NCBI RefSeq assembly: GCF_018904615.1
Contig: NZ_JADCNH010000006.1
Span: 112,986-176,985, forward strand
Length of the DNA stretch: 64,000 nt
Reading direction: 5' to 3'
Origin: Verticiella alkaliphila
GTDB lineage: Bacteria > Pseudomonadota > Gammaproteobacteria > Burkholderiales > Burkholderiaceae_B
Both the position numbers and the translations under genes were made by a program. The notes under the pieces are model-generated. The model worked only from the letters and a program-made list of their open reading frames with translations. It searched no databases and was not told the DNA's origin. Positions within the stretch are counted from its first letter, which is position 1. Each line of letters opens with the position of its first letter. This document shows positions 53,780 to 62,867 of the stretch, piece after piece.

Positions 53780-54451
53780 ATGATCAACTCCGGATTCACC
53801 CTCGATCACTGGCTCTTCCTCCTGCAGGGAGCCGTCTGGACCATCGCCTTGTCACTGATCGCCTTCGTGGGTGGCGGCCTGGCGGGCGGCGTCGTGGCCT
53901 TGGCCCGCGTGAGCCCCGTCAGGGCCATCCGCTGGATCGCGCTGGGCTACGTGCAGATCGTGCAGGGCACGCCGCTGCTCGTGCTGCTCTTCCTGTCGTA
54001 CTTCGGGCTGAGCATCTTCGGCTTTTCGCTGCCGGGCATCGCCGCGGCCAGCATCTCGATGATCATCTACGTGAGCGCCTATCTGGGCGAGATCTGGCGT
54101 GGCTGCATCGAATCGGTCGCCAAGACGCAATGGGAAGCGGCCGAATGCCTGGCGCTCACCCGCACCCAGCGCCTGCGCTACGTGATCCTGCCGCAGGCCG
54201 TGCGCATCGCCACGCCCTCCACGGTGGGCTTCATGGTGCAGATCGTGAAGAACACCTCGCTCGCCTCGATCGTGGGCTTCGTCGAGCTCGTGCGTGCCGG
54301 CCAGCTCATCAACAACTCGATCTTCCAGCCGTTCCTCGTGTACGTGCTGATCGCCGTCCTGTATTTCGCCATGTGCTATCCGCTGTCGGTCTGGAGCCGC
54401 AAGCTCGAGCATCGCCTGCACTTCGCCACCCGCCAGCCGGCCGACGCCTGA
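53780..54451 (+). CDS. Amino-acid-type ABC transporter permease 2
   Basis: The 223-residue permease has the same family pattern, with GAVWTIALSLIAFVGG, YVQIVQGTPLLVLLFLSYFG and the EAA loop QWEAAECLALTRTQRLRYVI. The shared EAAECL loop with the first permease shows the pair's common origin; both should contact the ATPase. It follows five bases after the first permease and precedes the ATPase gene by 13 bases. Confidence 0.92.
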   Translation: MINSGFTLDHWLFLLQGAVWTIALSLIAFVGGGLAGGVVALARVSPVRAIRWIALGYVQIVQGTPLLVLLFLSYFGLSIFGFSLPGIAAASISMIIYVSAYLGEIWRGCIESVAKTQWEAAECLALTRTQRLRYVILPQAVRIATPSTVGFMVQIVKNTSLASIVGFVELVRAGQLINNSIFQPFLVYVLIAVLYFAMCYPLSVWSRKLEHRLHFATRQPADA

Positions 54452-54464
54452 AGGAGCCTTCTCC

Positions 54465-55193
54465 ATGTCCACCGTCGTTGAACTCAAGGACGTCCACAAG
54501 CGATTCGGCAGCAACGCCGTGCTCAAGGGCGTGTCCTTTTCCATTGCCAAGGGCCAGGTCACGGCCATCATCGGTCGTAGCGGCTCGGGCAAGAGCACCG
54601 CGTTGCGCTGCATGGATCGCCTGGAGGTGATCGACAGCGGCAGCATCAACGTCTGCGGCCATGCGCTGCACGATCCGCAGATCGACCTGCGCGTGCTGCG
54701 CCAGGATGTCGGCATCGTCTTCCAGAGCTACAACCTCTTCCCGCACCTGACGGTGGAAGAGAACATCATGCTCGCGCCCACCGTGGTGAAGAAGATGCGC
54801 CGCGCCGATGCGCACGCGATCGCCATGCGCACGTTGACGCAAGTGGGCCTGGCGGACAAGGCCAAGTCCTATCCCGAGCAGCTCTCGGGCGGCCAACAGC
54901 AACGCGTGGCGATCGCGCGCTCACTGGCCATGGAGCCCAAGGTCATGCTGTTCGACGAGGTGACCTCGGCACTCGATCCGCAATTGACCGGCGAAGTGCT
55001 GCGCGTGATCGAAAAGCTCGCCGCCGACGGCATGACCATGGTGCTCGTGACCCACGAGATGGAGTTCGCGAGCAAGGTGGCCGACACCATCATCTTCATG
55101 CATGAAGGCCGTGTCTGGGAAACCGGCACGGGCGACATGCTGCGCCATCCGCAGACCGAGGAACTGCAAGCCTTCCTCGCCGGCGGCCTCTGA
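54465..55193 (+). CDS. Amino-acid-type ABC transporter ATPase
   Basis: The 242-residue ATPase is of the GlnQ/HisP family: Walker A GRSGSGKSTALRCM near residue 36, Q-loop VFQSYNLFPHLTVEEN, signature LSGGQQQRVAIARSL, Walker B VMLFDEVTSALDPQL and H-loop VTHEMEFASKVAD. All catalytic residues are intact. It energises the permease pair upstream. Confidence 0.95.
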   Translation: MSTVVELKDVHKRFGSNAVLKGVSFSIAKGQVTAIIGRSGSGKSTALRCMDRLEVIDSGSINVCGHALHDPQIDLRVLRQDVGIVFQSYNLFPHLTVEENIMLAPTVVKKMRRADAHAIAMRTLTQVGLADKAKSYPEQLSGGQQQRVAIARSLAMEPKVMLFDEVTSALDPQLTGEVLRVIEKLAADGMTMVLVTHEMEFASKVADTIIFMHEGRVWETGTGDMLRHPQTEELQAFLAGGL

Positions 55194-55252
55194 TCGCTCG
55201 ACCCTAGAACGCAGTCCCTGATGCACTGACACCCACAAGAACGGAGACTTCC

Positions 55253-56047
55253 ATGAACCTGCGCAAGACCCTGCTGCCTACTCTCCTCGCCGCTGCCCTG
55301 GGCGCCTTCTCCACCGGCGCCTCGGCCGAGCTCGCCGACATCAAGAAGGCCGGCACCATCCGCGTCGCCATCGATCTGGGCGCGCCCTTCTACGGCTACG
55401 TCGACGACAAGATGCAGCCCATCGGCTCGGACGTCGAAGCCGCCCGGCTGCTCGCGCAAGACCTGGGCGTGAAGCTCGAGATCGTGCAGACCACGAACTC
55501 CGGCCGTATCCCGAACCTGCTGTCGAACAAGGCAGATCTGGTGATCTCGTCGCTGTCGATCACCGAAGAGCGCGCCAGGGCCGTCGACTTCTCGATTCCC
55601 TACGGCGCCATCCAGGCGGCGGTGGGCGCCCCCAAGAGCCTCGAGATCAAGAACATGGCCGATCTGGCCGGCAAATCCGTGGCCGTGACGCGCGGCGGCC
55701 CGCAGGACAAGCTCATCTCTGCCCGCGCGCCCGACGCCAAGGTGGTGCGCTTCGATGACGAGGCGGCCTCGATCACCGCGGCCGCGAGCGGCCAGGCGGA
55801 CATCGTGGCGATCACCCCGCCCATCATCCAGGCCATCGCCAACCGCAATCCCGCCCGCGAATTCGAAGTGAAGTTCGTGATCGAGTCCTACAAGCTCGGC
55901 ATCGCGCTGCGCAAGAACGAGCCTGAACTCAAGGGCTGGGTCGATGAATGGGTCAAGAAGAACCTTGCCAATGGCAAGTTGAACGAGATCCACATGAAGT
56001 ACGCCGGCGTGCCGATCCCGGACGAGATCGTCCAGGGCGCGAAGTAA
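55253..56047 (+). CDS. ABC transporter substrate-binding protein, family 3
   Basis: The 264-residue periplasmic protein has a Sec signal peptide ending GAFSTGASA and the SBP_bac_3 core: LADIKKAGTIRVAIDLGAPF, VDFSIPYGAIQAAVG, DLAGKSVAVTRGGPQD. The family binds polar amino acids and also opines and small acids. An acidic or hydroxylated ligand used by the downstream RuBisCO-like and kinase enzymes is possible. The start follows GGAG at eight bases. Confidence 0.92.
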   Translation: MNLRKTLLPTLLAAALGAFSTGASAELADIKKAGTIRVAIDLGAPFYGYVDDKMQPIGSDVEAARLLAQDLGVKLEIVQTTNSGRIPNLLSNKADLVISSLSITEERARAVDFSIPYGAIQAAVGAPKSLEIKNMADLAGKSVAVTRGGPQDKLISARAPDAKVVRFDDEAASITAAASGQADIVAITPPIIQAIANRNPAREFEVKFVIESYKLGIALRKNEPELKGWVDEWVKKNLANGKLNEIHMKYAGVPIPDEIVQGAK

Positions 56048-56073
56048 GCACGGCGGCCCCACAGGAACACATC

Positions 56074-56613
56074 ATGAGCAGAATTTTTGGCGAGATCCGC
56101 CAACTGGGTTACGTCGTGCCGGACATCGAAGCGGCGATGGCGTACTGGAGCAAGACCCTGGGCGTCGGCCCCTGGTTCTACAACCCCCAGGTGCCGATCG
56201 AGAACTACCGCTACCGCGGCGAGACCCACGTACCGCACAACTCGGTGGCGCTCGCCAACTCGGGCGACGTGCAGGTCGAGCTGATCCAGTGTCGCAACGA
56301 CGTGCCTTCCATGTACCGCGATTTCCTGCGCGCCGGGCGCACCGGGCTGCAGCACGTCGCCTACTGGACGGAGGACTACGACAACGCGCTCGCCAAGGCG
56401 GAAAGCCACGGCCTGCACGTCGTGATGAGTGGCGAAGTCGGTCGCAACGGCCGCTTCTGCTACTTCGACACGGAGTACCACCCCGGCGCCGTGGTGGAGC
56501 TCTCCGAGGTGGCGGGCCCCAAGGGCGAGCTCTTTCGTCGCATCCGCGCGGCCTCGCAAGGGTGGGACGGCAGCGATCCTGTGCGCCCTTTCCCCGATCT
56601 TTCCACGCTGTAA
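56074..56613 (+). CDS. VOC (glyoxalase-fold) family protein
   Basis: The 179-residue protein has two beta-alpha-beta-beta-beta modules: LGYVVPDIEAAMAYWSKTLG near residues 10-29 and GLQHVAYWTEDYDNALAKAE near 91-110. Possible metal ligands are His94 in LQHVAYW and Glu residues in VQVELIQ and VVELSE. VOC proteins include isomerases, epimerases, dioxygenases and lyases. Its place between the transporter and the RuBisCO-like gene suggests an isomerisation or epimerisation step of the same pathway. The exact reaction is unknown. Confidence 0.85.
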   Translation: MSRIFGEIRQLGYVVPDIEAAMAYWSKTLGVGPWFYNPQVPIENYRYRGETHVPHNSVALANSGDVQVELIQCRNDVPSMYRDFLRAGRTGLQHVAYWTEDYDNALAKAESHGLHVVMSGEVGRNGRFCYFDTEYHPGAVVELSEVAGPKGELFRRIRAASQGWDGSDPVRPFPDLSTL

Positions 56614-56670
56614 ACGGGCACCGGCATCGCTTTCGGGCGGTGCCCTGCCCCGCTCGCCCAGGTCCCTGCC

Positions 56671-57969
56671 ATGAGTCCCGATCACTTCGAAGCCACCTAC
56701 CTCATCGAAACTCCGCACGATCCGGCCAAGGTGGCCGAGGTGATCGCGGGCGAGCAATCCTGCGGCACGTTCACCCGCGTCGCGGGTGAAACGGACGATG
56801 TACGGGCCCGCGCCCGTGCCTCGACGCTCGCGGTCGAACACCTGGAGACGGTCAATACGCCGTCCCTGTCCAACGCGCTGCTCGAGCGCCTGGGCAACAG
56901 GGGGCCCTGGCATCGCGCCCGCGTCACCCTGCAGTTTCCCACGGCCAACACCCGCGCCAACCTGCCTACGCTCGTGGCCACGGTGTGCGGCAATCTCTAC
57001 GATCTGGGCGAAGTGACCGGGCTGCGTCTGGAATCCGTGCGCGTGCCGGACGGCTACCGCCGCCAGTTCGATCTGCCCAAGGTGGGCATCGAGGGCACCC
57101 GCGCGGCCACCGGTGTGCGCCGCGGCGCACTCGTCGGCACCATCATCAAGCCCAGTGTGGGCCTCACCACGGCGGAGACGGCGGCGCTGGTGGCCCAGCT
57201 GTGTGCCGCCGGCATCGACGTCATCAAGGACGACGAAGTCAGCGCGGATTCCGTGCATGCGCCGATGGCGGACCGCGTACCGGCCGTGATGCGCGTGATC
57301 CGGGAGCACGCCGAGCGCACGGGCAAGCAGGTGATGTATGCCTTCAACATCACCGATGAAGTCGATGCCATGCGTCGTCATGCCGACTTGGTCGCGCGCG
57401 AGGGCGGCAGCTGCGTCATGGCGAGCCTGAACTGGATCGGGCATGCCGGGCTGCAGACATTGCGCCGCCACACTCCGCTCGCGATCCACGGGCACCGCAA
57501 CGGCTATGGCGCGCTCTCGCGTCATCCGCTGCTGGGCATCTCGGTGGAGGCCTACCAGACGCTGTGGCGATTGGGCGGCGTGGATCACATGCACGTGCAC
57601 GGTCTGCAGGGCAAATTCGCCCAGCCCGATGCCGAAGTCGAGGCGGCCATCGCCGATTGCTATCGCCCGCTGGGCGAGGATTCCGACGATGTCGTGATGC
57701 CCATCGTGTCCTCCGGTCAGTGGGCCGGCACCGTGCAGGCGACGTGGGATGCCGCGGGCCGCGACGACGTGATGTTCATGGCGGGCGGCGGCATCCTCGC
57801 CCATCCGGACGGCGCGGCTGCCGGCGTGACGAGTATCCGCCAGGCCTGGCAGGCCGCGGCCGACGGCATCTCGGTGAACGAGGCGGCCAGCCAGGCACCC
57901 GAGCTCGCGCGCGCCCTGGACTTCTTTGGCAAGACGGCGGCGCACGGCAAGCCCGCCCGCAAGGACTGA
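56671..57969 (+). CDS. RuBisCO-like protein
   Basis: The 432-residue protein is a RuBisCO large-subunit homologue (form IV type). The retained sites are Lys160 in GTIIKPSVGL (spinach Lys175), Asn108 in CGNLYDLGE, the carbamylation site Lys186 with Asp188 and Glu189 in IDVIKDDEVS, His273 in AIHGHRNGYG, Lys315 in LQGKFAQPD and the phosphate-loop glycines in MAGGGI. Lys177 of RuBisCO is Ser162, so CO2 fixation is not expected. With the kinase downstream it resembles decarboxylases or transcarboxylases of 3-oxo-isoapionate phosphate (OiaX/OiaT), but that is an inference. Two bases separate it from the kinase gene. Confidence 0.88.
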   Translation: MSPDHFEATYLIETPHDPAKVAEVIAGEQSCGTFTRVAGETDDVRARARASTLAVEHLETVNTPSLSNALLERLGNRGPWHRARVTLQFPTANTRANLPTLVATVCGNLYDLGEVTGLRLESVRVPDGYRRQFDLPKVGIEGTRAATGVRRGALVGTIIKPSVGLTTAETAALVAQLCAAGIDVIKDDEVSADSVHAPMADRVPAVMRVIREHAERTGKQVMYAFNITDEVDAMRRHADLVAREGGSCVMASLNWIGHAGLQTLRRHTPLAIHGHRNGYGALSRHPLLGISVEAYQTLWRLGGVDHMHVHGLQGKFAQPDAEVEAAIADCYRPLGEDSDDVVMPIVSSGQWAGTVQATWDAAGRDDVMFMAGGGILAHPDGAAAGVTSIRQAWQAAADGISVNEAASQAPELARALDFFGKTAAHGKPARKD

Positions 57970-57971
57970 TC

Positions 57972-59312
57972 ATGCCCGACACGCGCAAGCCGGTCTTCGG
58001 CTGGTACGGCGACGACTTCACCGGCGCCACGGACACGCTCGCCACCCTGGCCGCGCAAGGCTGCGCAGCCTGCTGTTCCTGGACGTGCCCGATGCCGCCA
58101 CGCTGGCGCGCCGGGCCGCTGGACGCCATCGGCATCGCCGGCAGCGCGCGCGCCATGTCGCCCGAGGCGATGCGCGCGGCGCTCGCGCCCGTTGGCCGTT
58201 TCTTCGAAGGCCTGGGTGTGCCGGTACTCCACTACAAGGTGTGCTCCACCTTCGACAGCGCCCCCCAGGTGGGCAATATCGCCGTGGCGATCGAGACGCT
58301 CGCGCCGCACGTCGCGCAGCGCTTCGTGCCCATCATCGGCGGTCAGCCCAATCTCGGCCGTCATTGCGTCTTCGGACAGCTCTTTGCCCGCGCGGGCGCG
58401 CACGGCCAGACCTGGCGCATCGACCGGCACCCCACCATGAGCCGTCACCCGGTGACGCCGATGCTTGAGGCCGATCTGGTGATGCACTTCGGCCGTCTTG
58501 GCCTCGCGCCCATCGCAGCCGTGCACTGCCCCGCGTACCGCGAAGACCCGGAGGCGGCGTTGGCCGCCGCGTTGGCCCGCCTGCCCGCCGACGCGCTGCA
58601 ACCGGTGCTGTTCGACGCGCTGACGGACGACGATCTCGACGTGATCGGGCGGCTGTTGACGGCGCGCCTGGCGGCGGGCTCGCTCTTGGCCGTGGGTGGC
58701 AGCAGTGTCGTACATGCAGTGGCGCAGACGTTGCGGGCGCGCGCCGGTCACGTCAGTGCGCGAACCGAATCTCACGCACTCGCGCCCGCCAGCGGGCCGG
58801 TCTTCGTCTTTGCCGGCAGTCTGTCTCCCGTGACGGCGCGTCAGATCGACGCCGCCACCCGGTACCGTCGCATGGCCGCCCACCCGCAACGCTGGCTGAC
58901 CGAGGCAAGCTACCGCGCCGAGCTTCTCTCTGACGTCCTGGCCGGCCTGCAAGCGGGACAGAACGTGTTGCTCTACACCGGCGACGCGTCCGAGGCCGCC
59001 GTGGATACGACCGCCGCAGCCACCGCTGCGCGCCTGAGCGCGGATTTCATCGCAGAGGTCGTTCACCGCCAGGCCGAACGTGCCCCGTTGGGCCGCGTCG
59101 GCATTGCTGGTGGCGACACGTCCAGCCATGCCACGCTGGCCCTGGGCCTGTGGGGGCTGTCGTATCAGATGCGTCTGGACGCCGGTGTGACCGTATCGCG
59201 CACGCACAGCCACACCCCGACGCTGGACGGCGTGGAGCTGATGCTCAAAGGGGGGCAAGTGGGTGGCGACGACATCTTCGATCGCCTGGTCACCGGCAGC
59301 CCGGCGGGCTGA
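57972..59312 (+). CDS. DUF1537 four-carbon acid sugar kinase, locally frameshifted
   Basis: The 446-residue kinase has the family start FGWYGDDFTGATDTLATLA, substrate-side VLHYKVCSTFDSAPQVGNI, and C-terminal nucleotide-binding motifs VGIAGGDTSSHA and MLKGGQVGGDDIFDRL. The family includes OtnK, DtnK and OiaK, which phosphorylate threonate, erythronate or 3-oxo-isoapionate. Residues 31-47 (many Cys and Trp) do not fit, while the neighbouring frame over 58061-58110 encodes LRSLLFLDVPDAATLAR, a good family match. One base seems lost near 58061 and one gained near 58110, so the true protein likely differs there. Confidence 0.87.
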   Translation: MPDTRKPVFGWYGDDFTGATDTLATLAAQGCAACCSWTCPMPPRWRAGPLDAIGIAGSARAMSPEAMRAALAPVGRFFEGLGVPVLHYKVCSTFDSAPQVGNIAVAIETLAPHVAQRFVPIIGGQPNLGRHCVFGQLFARAGAHGQTWRIDRHPTMSRHPVTPMLEADLVMHFGRLGLAPIAAVHCPAYREDPEAALAAALARLPADALQPVLFDALTDDDLDVIGRLLTARLAAGSLLAVGGSSVVHAVAQTLRARAGHVSARTESHALAPASGPVFVFAGSLSPVTARQIDAATRYRRMAAHPQRWLTEASYRAELLSDVLAGLQAGQNVLLYTGDASEAAVDTTAAATAARLSADFIAEVVHRQAERAPLGRVGIAGGDTSSHATLALGLWGLSYQMRLDAGVTVSRTHSHTPTLDGVELMLKGGQVGGDDIFDRLVTGSPAG

Positions 59313-59322
59313 GCGCGACCAG

Positions 59323-59355
59323 GCGCTATGGGCCGATGGGGTCGGCCCACAGCGC
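59323..59355. terminator. Strong hairpin between convergent genes
   Basis: A 14-base stem with one mismatch, GCGCTATGGGCCGA at 59323-59336 and TCGGCCCACAGCGC at 59342-59355, fills the gap between the kinase and the convergent lipoprotein gene. It could end transcription from both sides, although no T run follows. Confidence 0.55.
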
Positions 59356-59361
59356 CGCACC

Positions 59362-60000
59362 TTACTGGCGGCGCGGCACCTGAACCGTGCGCGTCTGGCC
59401 GTTACCGTACGGGAAGTCCGCGAACACGGCCTGAGCAAGGTAGGGCATGGCGTCGACCATGCTGTCCGGCCCGCCGGCGTGCATCGCCCGGCCCTGGAAC
59501 ACTTCCTGGCCGCCGCGGCTCGCATCGCGGATCGACACTTCCAGGATATTGCGATACGCCGTCACGGGGACGGCCTGGTAGGCCGGATAGCCGCCGAACG
59601 GAAAGCCCATGCCCCAGCCCCACGGCCCACGTCCGTAGTATCCGTAGCCGTAGAACGGCGGCGGGAACGGCGCGGGCGTCTCCGCGTACGTCTGGAAGGG
59701 CTCAGTGCGGTAGGTGAAACCCACCGTGAAGCGCGCCGGCCGGCTGCCGGGCTGGGCCTCCACCAGGCCGACACTGCCCAGACTGGAGCGAATGACGTCC
59801 TCGTAGGACCGCTGCTCCAAGGATTCCTGGCGGCTGTCGGCGGCGAAACGATAGGTGGCGCCCACGGCGTCTGCCGGCCACTGCTGGAAGGTGGTGACGC
59901 GGGCGTTGAAGGGGCTGGCAGCGCAGCCAGCCAGCGCCGCGGTGGCAGCTACGGCGGCCAACGTGGCACGCAGGGAGCGCAATCGCAGGGGGTGTTTCAT
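59362..60000 (-). CDS. DUF4136 lipoprotein
   Basis: The 212-residue protein starts with a lipoprotein signal (ATLAAVAATAALAGC, lipobox LAGC with Cys26). The mature part has the DUF4136 pattern, beginning FNARVTTFQQWPADAVGATY. A Gly/Tyr/Pro-rich loop lies near residues 116-135 (FYGYGYYGRGPWGWGMGF). The function is unknown; members are outer-membrane or periplasmic. The ATG at 60000 is preceded by GGGAGGAAATC, a strong ribosome site. It is divergent from pepN. Confidence 0.88.
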   Translation of the reverse strand: MKHPLRLRSLRATLAAVAATAALAGCAASPFNARVTTFQQWPADAVGATYRFAADSRQESLEQRSYEDVIRSSLGSVGLVEAQPGSRPARFTVGFTYRTEPFQTYAETPAPFPPPFYGYGYYGRGPWGWGMGFPFGGYPAYQAVPVTAYRNILEVSIRDASRGGQEVFQGRAMHAGGPDSMVDAMPYLAQAVFADFPYGNGQTRTVQVPRRQ

Positions 60001-60132
60001 GATTTCCTCCCGTCGGGACGGGAATGGCCCAGCATGGCGCATGCCACGCCAAGGATTCAAGGGAGATTCTACGCTGCCGCAGGCGCGTGCGTACCCGCGT
60101 AAAATCGGCGAATCCCGTCCATGAGGCTTTTC

Positions 60133-62867
60133 ATGCGCAACGATATTCCCGTCACCATCCGGCGCCACGATTACCAACCCTACCCGTTCACGATCGCCGC
60201 GGTGGACCTGGTGTTCGAGCTCGATCCCGCCAGCACCCAGGTCACGGCCACCTTCGCCGTGGCGCGCACGGATGGCCGCGCGGACGGCCCGCTCGTCCTG
60301 CAGGGCGAGGATCTGGAGCTCGTCGGCATCCGGGTGGATGGCCAGGCCCTCGGCGCCGAGCGCTACACCCTCACGCCCGAGACGCTGAGCATCGCTGGCC
60401 TGCCCGCGCAATGCCAGGTCGAGATCACGAGCCGCTGCCGGCCGCAGGAGAACTCCACGCTGATGGGCCTGTACGTGTCCAACGGCGTCTTCTTCACGCA
60501 ATGCGAAGCCGAGGGCTTTCGTCGCATCACCTGGTTTGCCGATCGCCCGGACGTGATGAGCGAGTACACGGTGACGGTGCGCGGAGACCGGGCGCAGTTT
60601 CCCGTGCTGCTGTCCAACGGCAACCTGGTCGCCGAACAGGATCTGGCCGACGGCCGCCACGAGGCGCGCTGGCACGACCCCTTCCCCAAGCCGTGCTATC
60701 TCTTCGCGCTGGTCGCAGGCAAGCTCGCCTGGCGCGAGACGCGGGTGAAGACCCGATCGGGCCGCGAGGTGCTGCTGCAGGTCTATACCGATCCGGGTAA
60801 CGAGGACAAGACCGGCTGGGCGCTCGAATCGCTCGAGCGCTCGCTGCGCTGGGATGAATCGCGCTTCGATCTGGAGCTGGATCTGGACCGCTTCATGATC
60901 GTGGCCGCGCGCGACTTCAACATGGGCGCGATGGAGAACAAGGGCCTGAACGTGTTCAACGCGGCCTATGTGCTCGCGGACCCGGACAGCGCCACGGACG
61001 CCAACTACAGCGCCATCGAGGCCGTGATCGGCCACGAGTACTTCCACAACTGGACGGGCAACCGCGTCACCTGCCGTGACTGGTTCCAGCTGAGCCTGAA
61101 GGAAGGCCTCACGGTGTTCCGTGACCAGGAATTCACAGCGGACATGATGGCCGCCGCCCTGACGGCCCAGGGCGGCCTCGCGGGCGATGCGCTGGTCGCG
61201 GCACAGGCGAGCGCGCGCGCCGTGAAGCGCATCGACGACGTGATCGCACTGCGCGCCGCGCAGTTTCCCGAGGATGCCGGGCCCATGGCCCATCCGATCC
61301 GCCCGGAGAGCTACCAGGAGATCGGCAACTTCTACACTGCCACGGTGTACGAGAAAGGCGCCGAAGTCATCCGCATGCAGCACACGCTGCTGGGCGAGAC
61401 GGGTTTCCAGGAAGGCATGGCGGAGTACTTCCGCCGTCACGACGGTCAAGCCGTCACCTGCGACGATTTCGTGGCCGCCATGGAATCTGTCTATGTGCGT
61501 CAGCATCCCGACCGCAACCTCGACGTCTTTCGCGGCTGGTATGGCCAGGCCGGCACGCCGCGCGTCAAGGTGACCTTGTCCCACGATGCGGCCGCCGGCA
61601 CCTGCACCGTGACGCTCGCGCAGCGCTGCCCGCCCGTGGGCGTCGAAAAGCTCGCCGCCGTGGACAAGGCCCCACTGCACATTCCGTTTGCGCTCGGCTT
61701 GCTCGATGCGCAGGGCAAGCCGCTGTCGCTGCGCCTGGACACAGGGGACGAAGCCCAGGACACCGCGCTGCTCGAACTCACGACGGCCGAGCAATCCTGG
61801 ACGTTCCACGGCATCGCCGCCCGGCCGGTGCCCTCGCTGCTGCGTGACTTTTCCGCACCGGTGATCGTCGAGTACGACTACACCGACGAGGAACTCGCGC
61901 TACTGCTCGCGCACGACACCAACGCCTTCGCGCGCTGGGAGGCGGGCCAGGAGCTCGCAGCCCGCCACATCCTCGCGCGCGTCGCGGCCGAGGCCACGGG
62001 CGCGACGGCGCCCGACGTCGCGCCGCTGGTGTCTGCCTGGCGAGCCGTGCTCGCGACCCGGTCGTGGATCCCGCCTGGCGCGCACGCGCGTTGGCGCTGC
62101 CCACCGAAAAGGTGCTGGGCGAGCGCATGGGCGAGATCGATCCGCCGGCGATCGCCCGCGCGCGCGATGCGGTGCGTGCCGCCATCGGCGCGGCCCTGGC
62201 CGAGCCGCTGCGCGCCACGATCGCGGCGAACCAGACCTCGGGCGAGTACTCGCCCGATCCGCTGGCCGCCGGCCGCCGGGATCTGAAGAATCTCGCGCTC
62301 GCCTATCTCATGGCGGGCGGCAGCGCCGCGGGCGAGACGATCGCCCGAGCGCAGTATGACGGCGCCACCAACATGACGGACCGTCTGGCGGCGCTCGGCG
62401 TGCTGGTCAACTATGCCAGTGCCGACGCCGCTGCCGGGCCGCTCGCGAGCTTTCACGCCCGCTACCAGCGCGATCCGCTCGTCGTCGACAAGTGGTTCGC
62501 CCTGCAGGCGACGGCGCGCACGTCGACGGTGGATACCGTCCGCGCCCTCCTCGCCCACCCGGACTTCACGCTGCGCAACCCGAATCGCGCCCGCGCGCTG
62601 GTGTTCCAGTTCTGCCTGAACAACCCGCGCGCCTTCCACGCGGCCGACGGCTCAGGCTACGCCTTCTGGGCGGAGCAAGTGCTGGCGCTCAACGCGCTGA
62701 ACCCGGAGATCGCCGCCCGCCTCGCCCGTGGCATGGAGCAGTGGACGCGCCACGTGCCCGCCCTGCGTGCGCCGATGCGCGAGGCCCTGGAGCGCGTGCG
62801 CGGCCACGAAGGACTGTCCCGAAACGTCACTGAAATCGTATCCAAAGCCCTGGAGATATCCGCTTGA
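60133..62867 (+). pseudogene. pepN: Aminopeptidase N, frameshifted near C-terminus
   Basis: The M1 zinc aminopeptidase has the GAMEN exopeptidase motif (NMGAMENKGLNVFN) and the zinc site HEYFHNWTGNRVTCRDWF followed by LKEGLTVFRDQEF. The frame is intact through about 62055, then shifts: SAWRAVLA continues as DPVVDPAWRARALALPTEKV in another frame to the stop at 62867. One G appears missing in GCGACCCG near 62053-62060. The full-length product would be about 911 residues, near E. coli PepN (870). The start at 60133 has an AGG site; 60121 is possible. A consensus error is likely. Confidence 0.9.

Noticed and set aside
56671..57969. A true CO2-fixing RuBisCO
   Set aside because: One catalytic lysine is replaced by Ser162, no small subunit or phosphoribulokinase is near, and the kinase neighbour points to sugar-acid catabolism.
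60001..61809. Minus-strand frame continuous with the DUF4136 lipoprotein
   Set aside because: The upstream part is antisense to pepN; the lipoprotein has a strong ribosome site and signal peptide starting at 60000.
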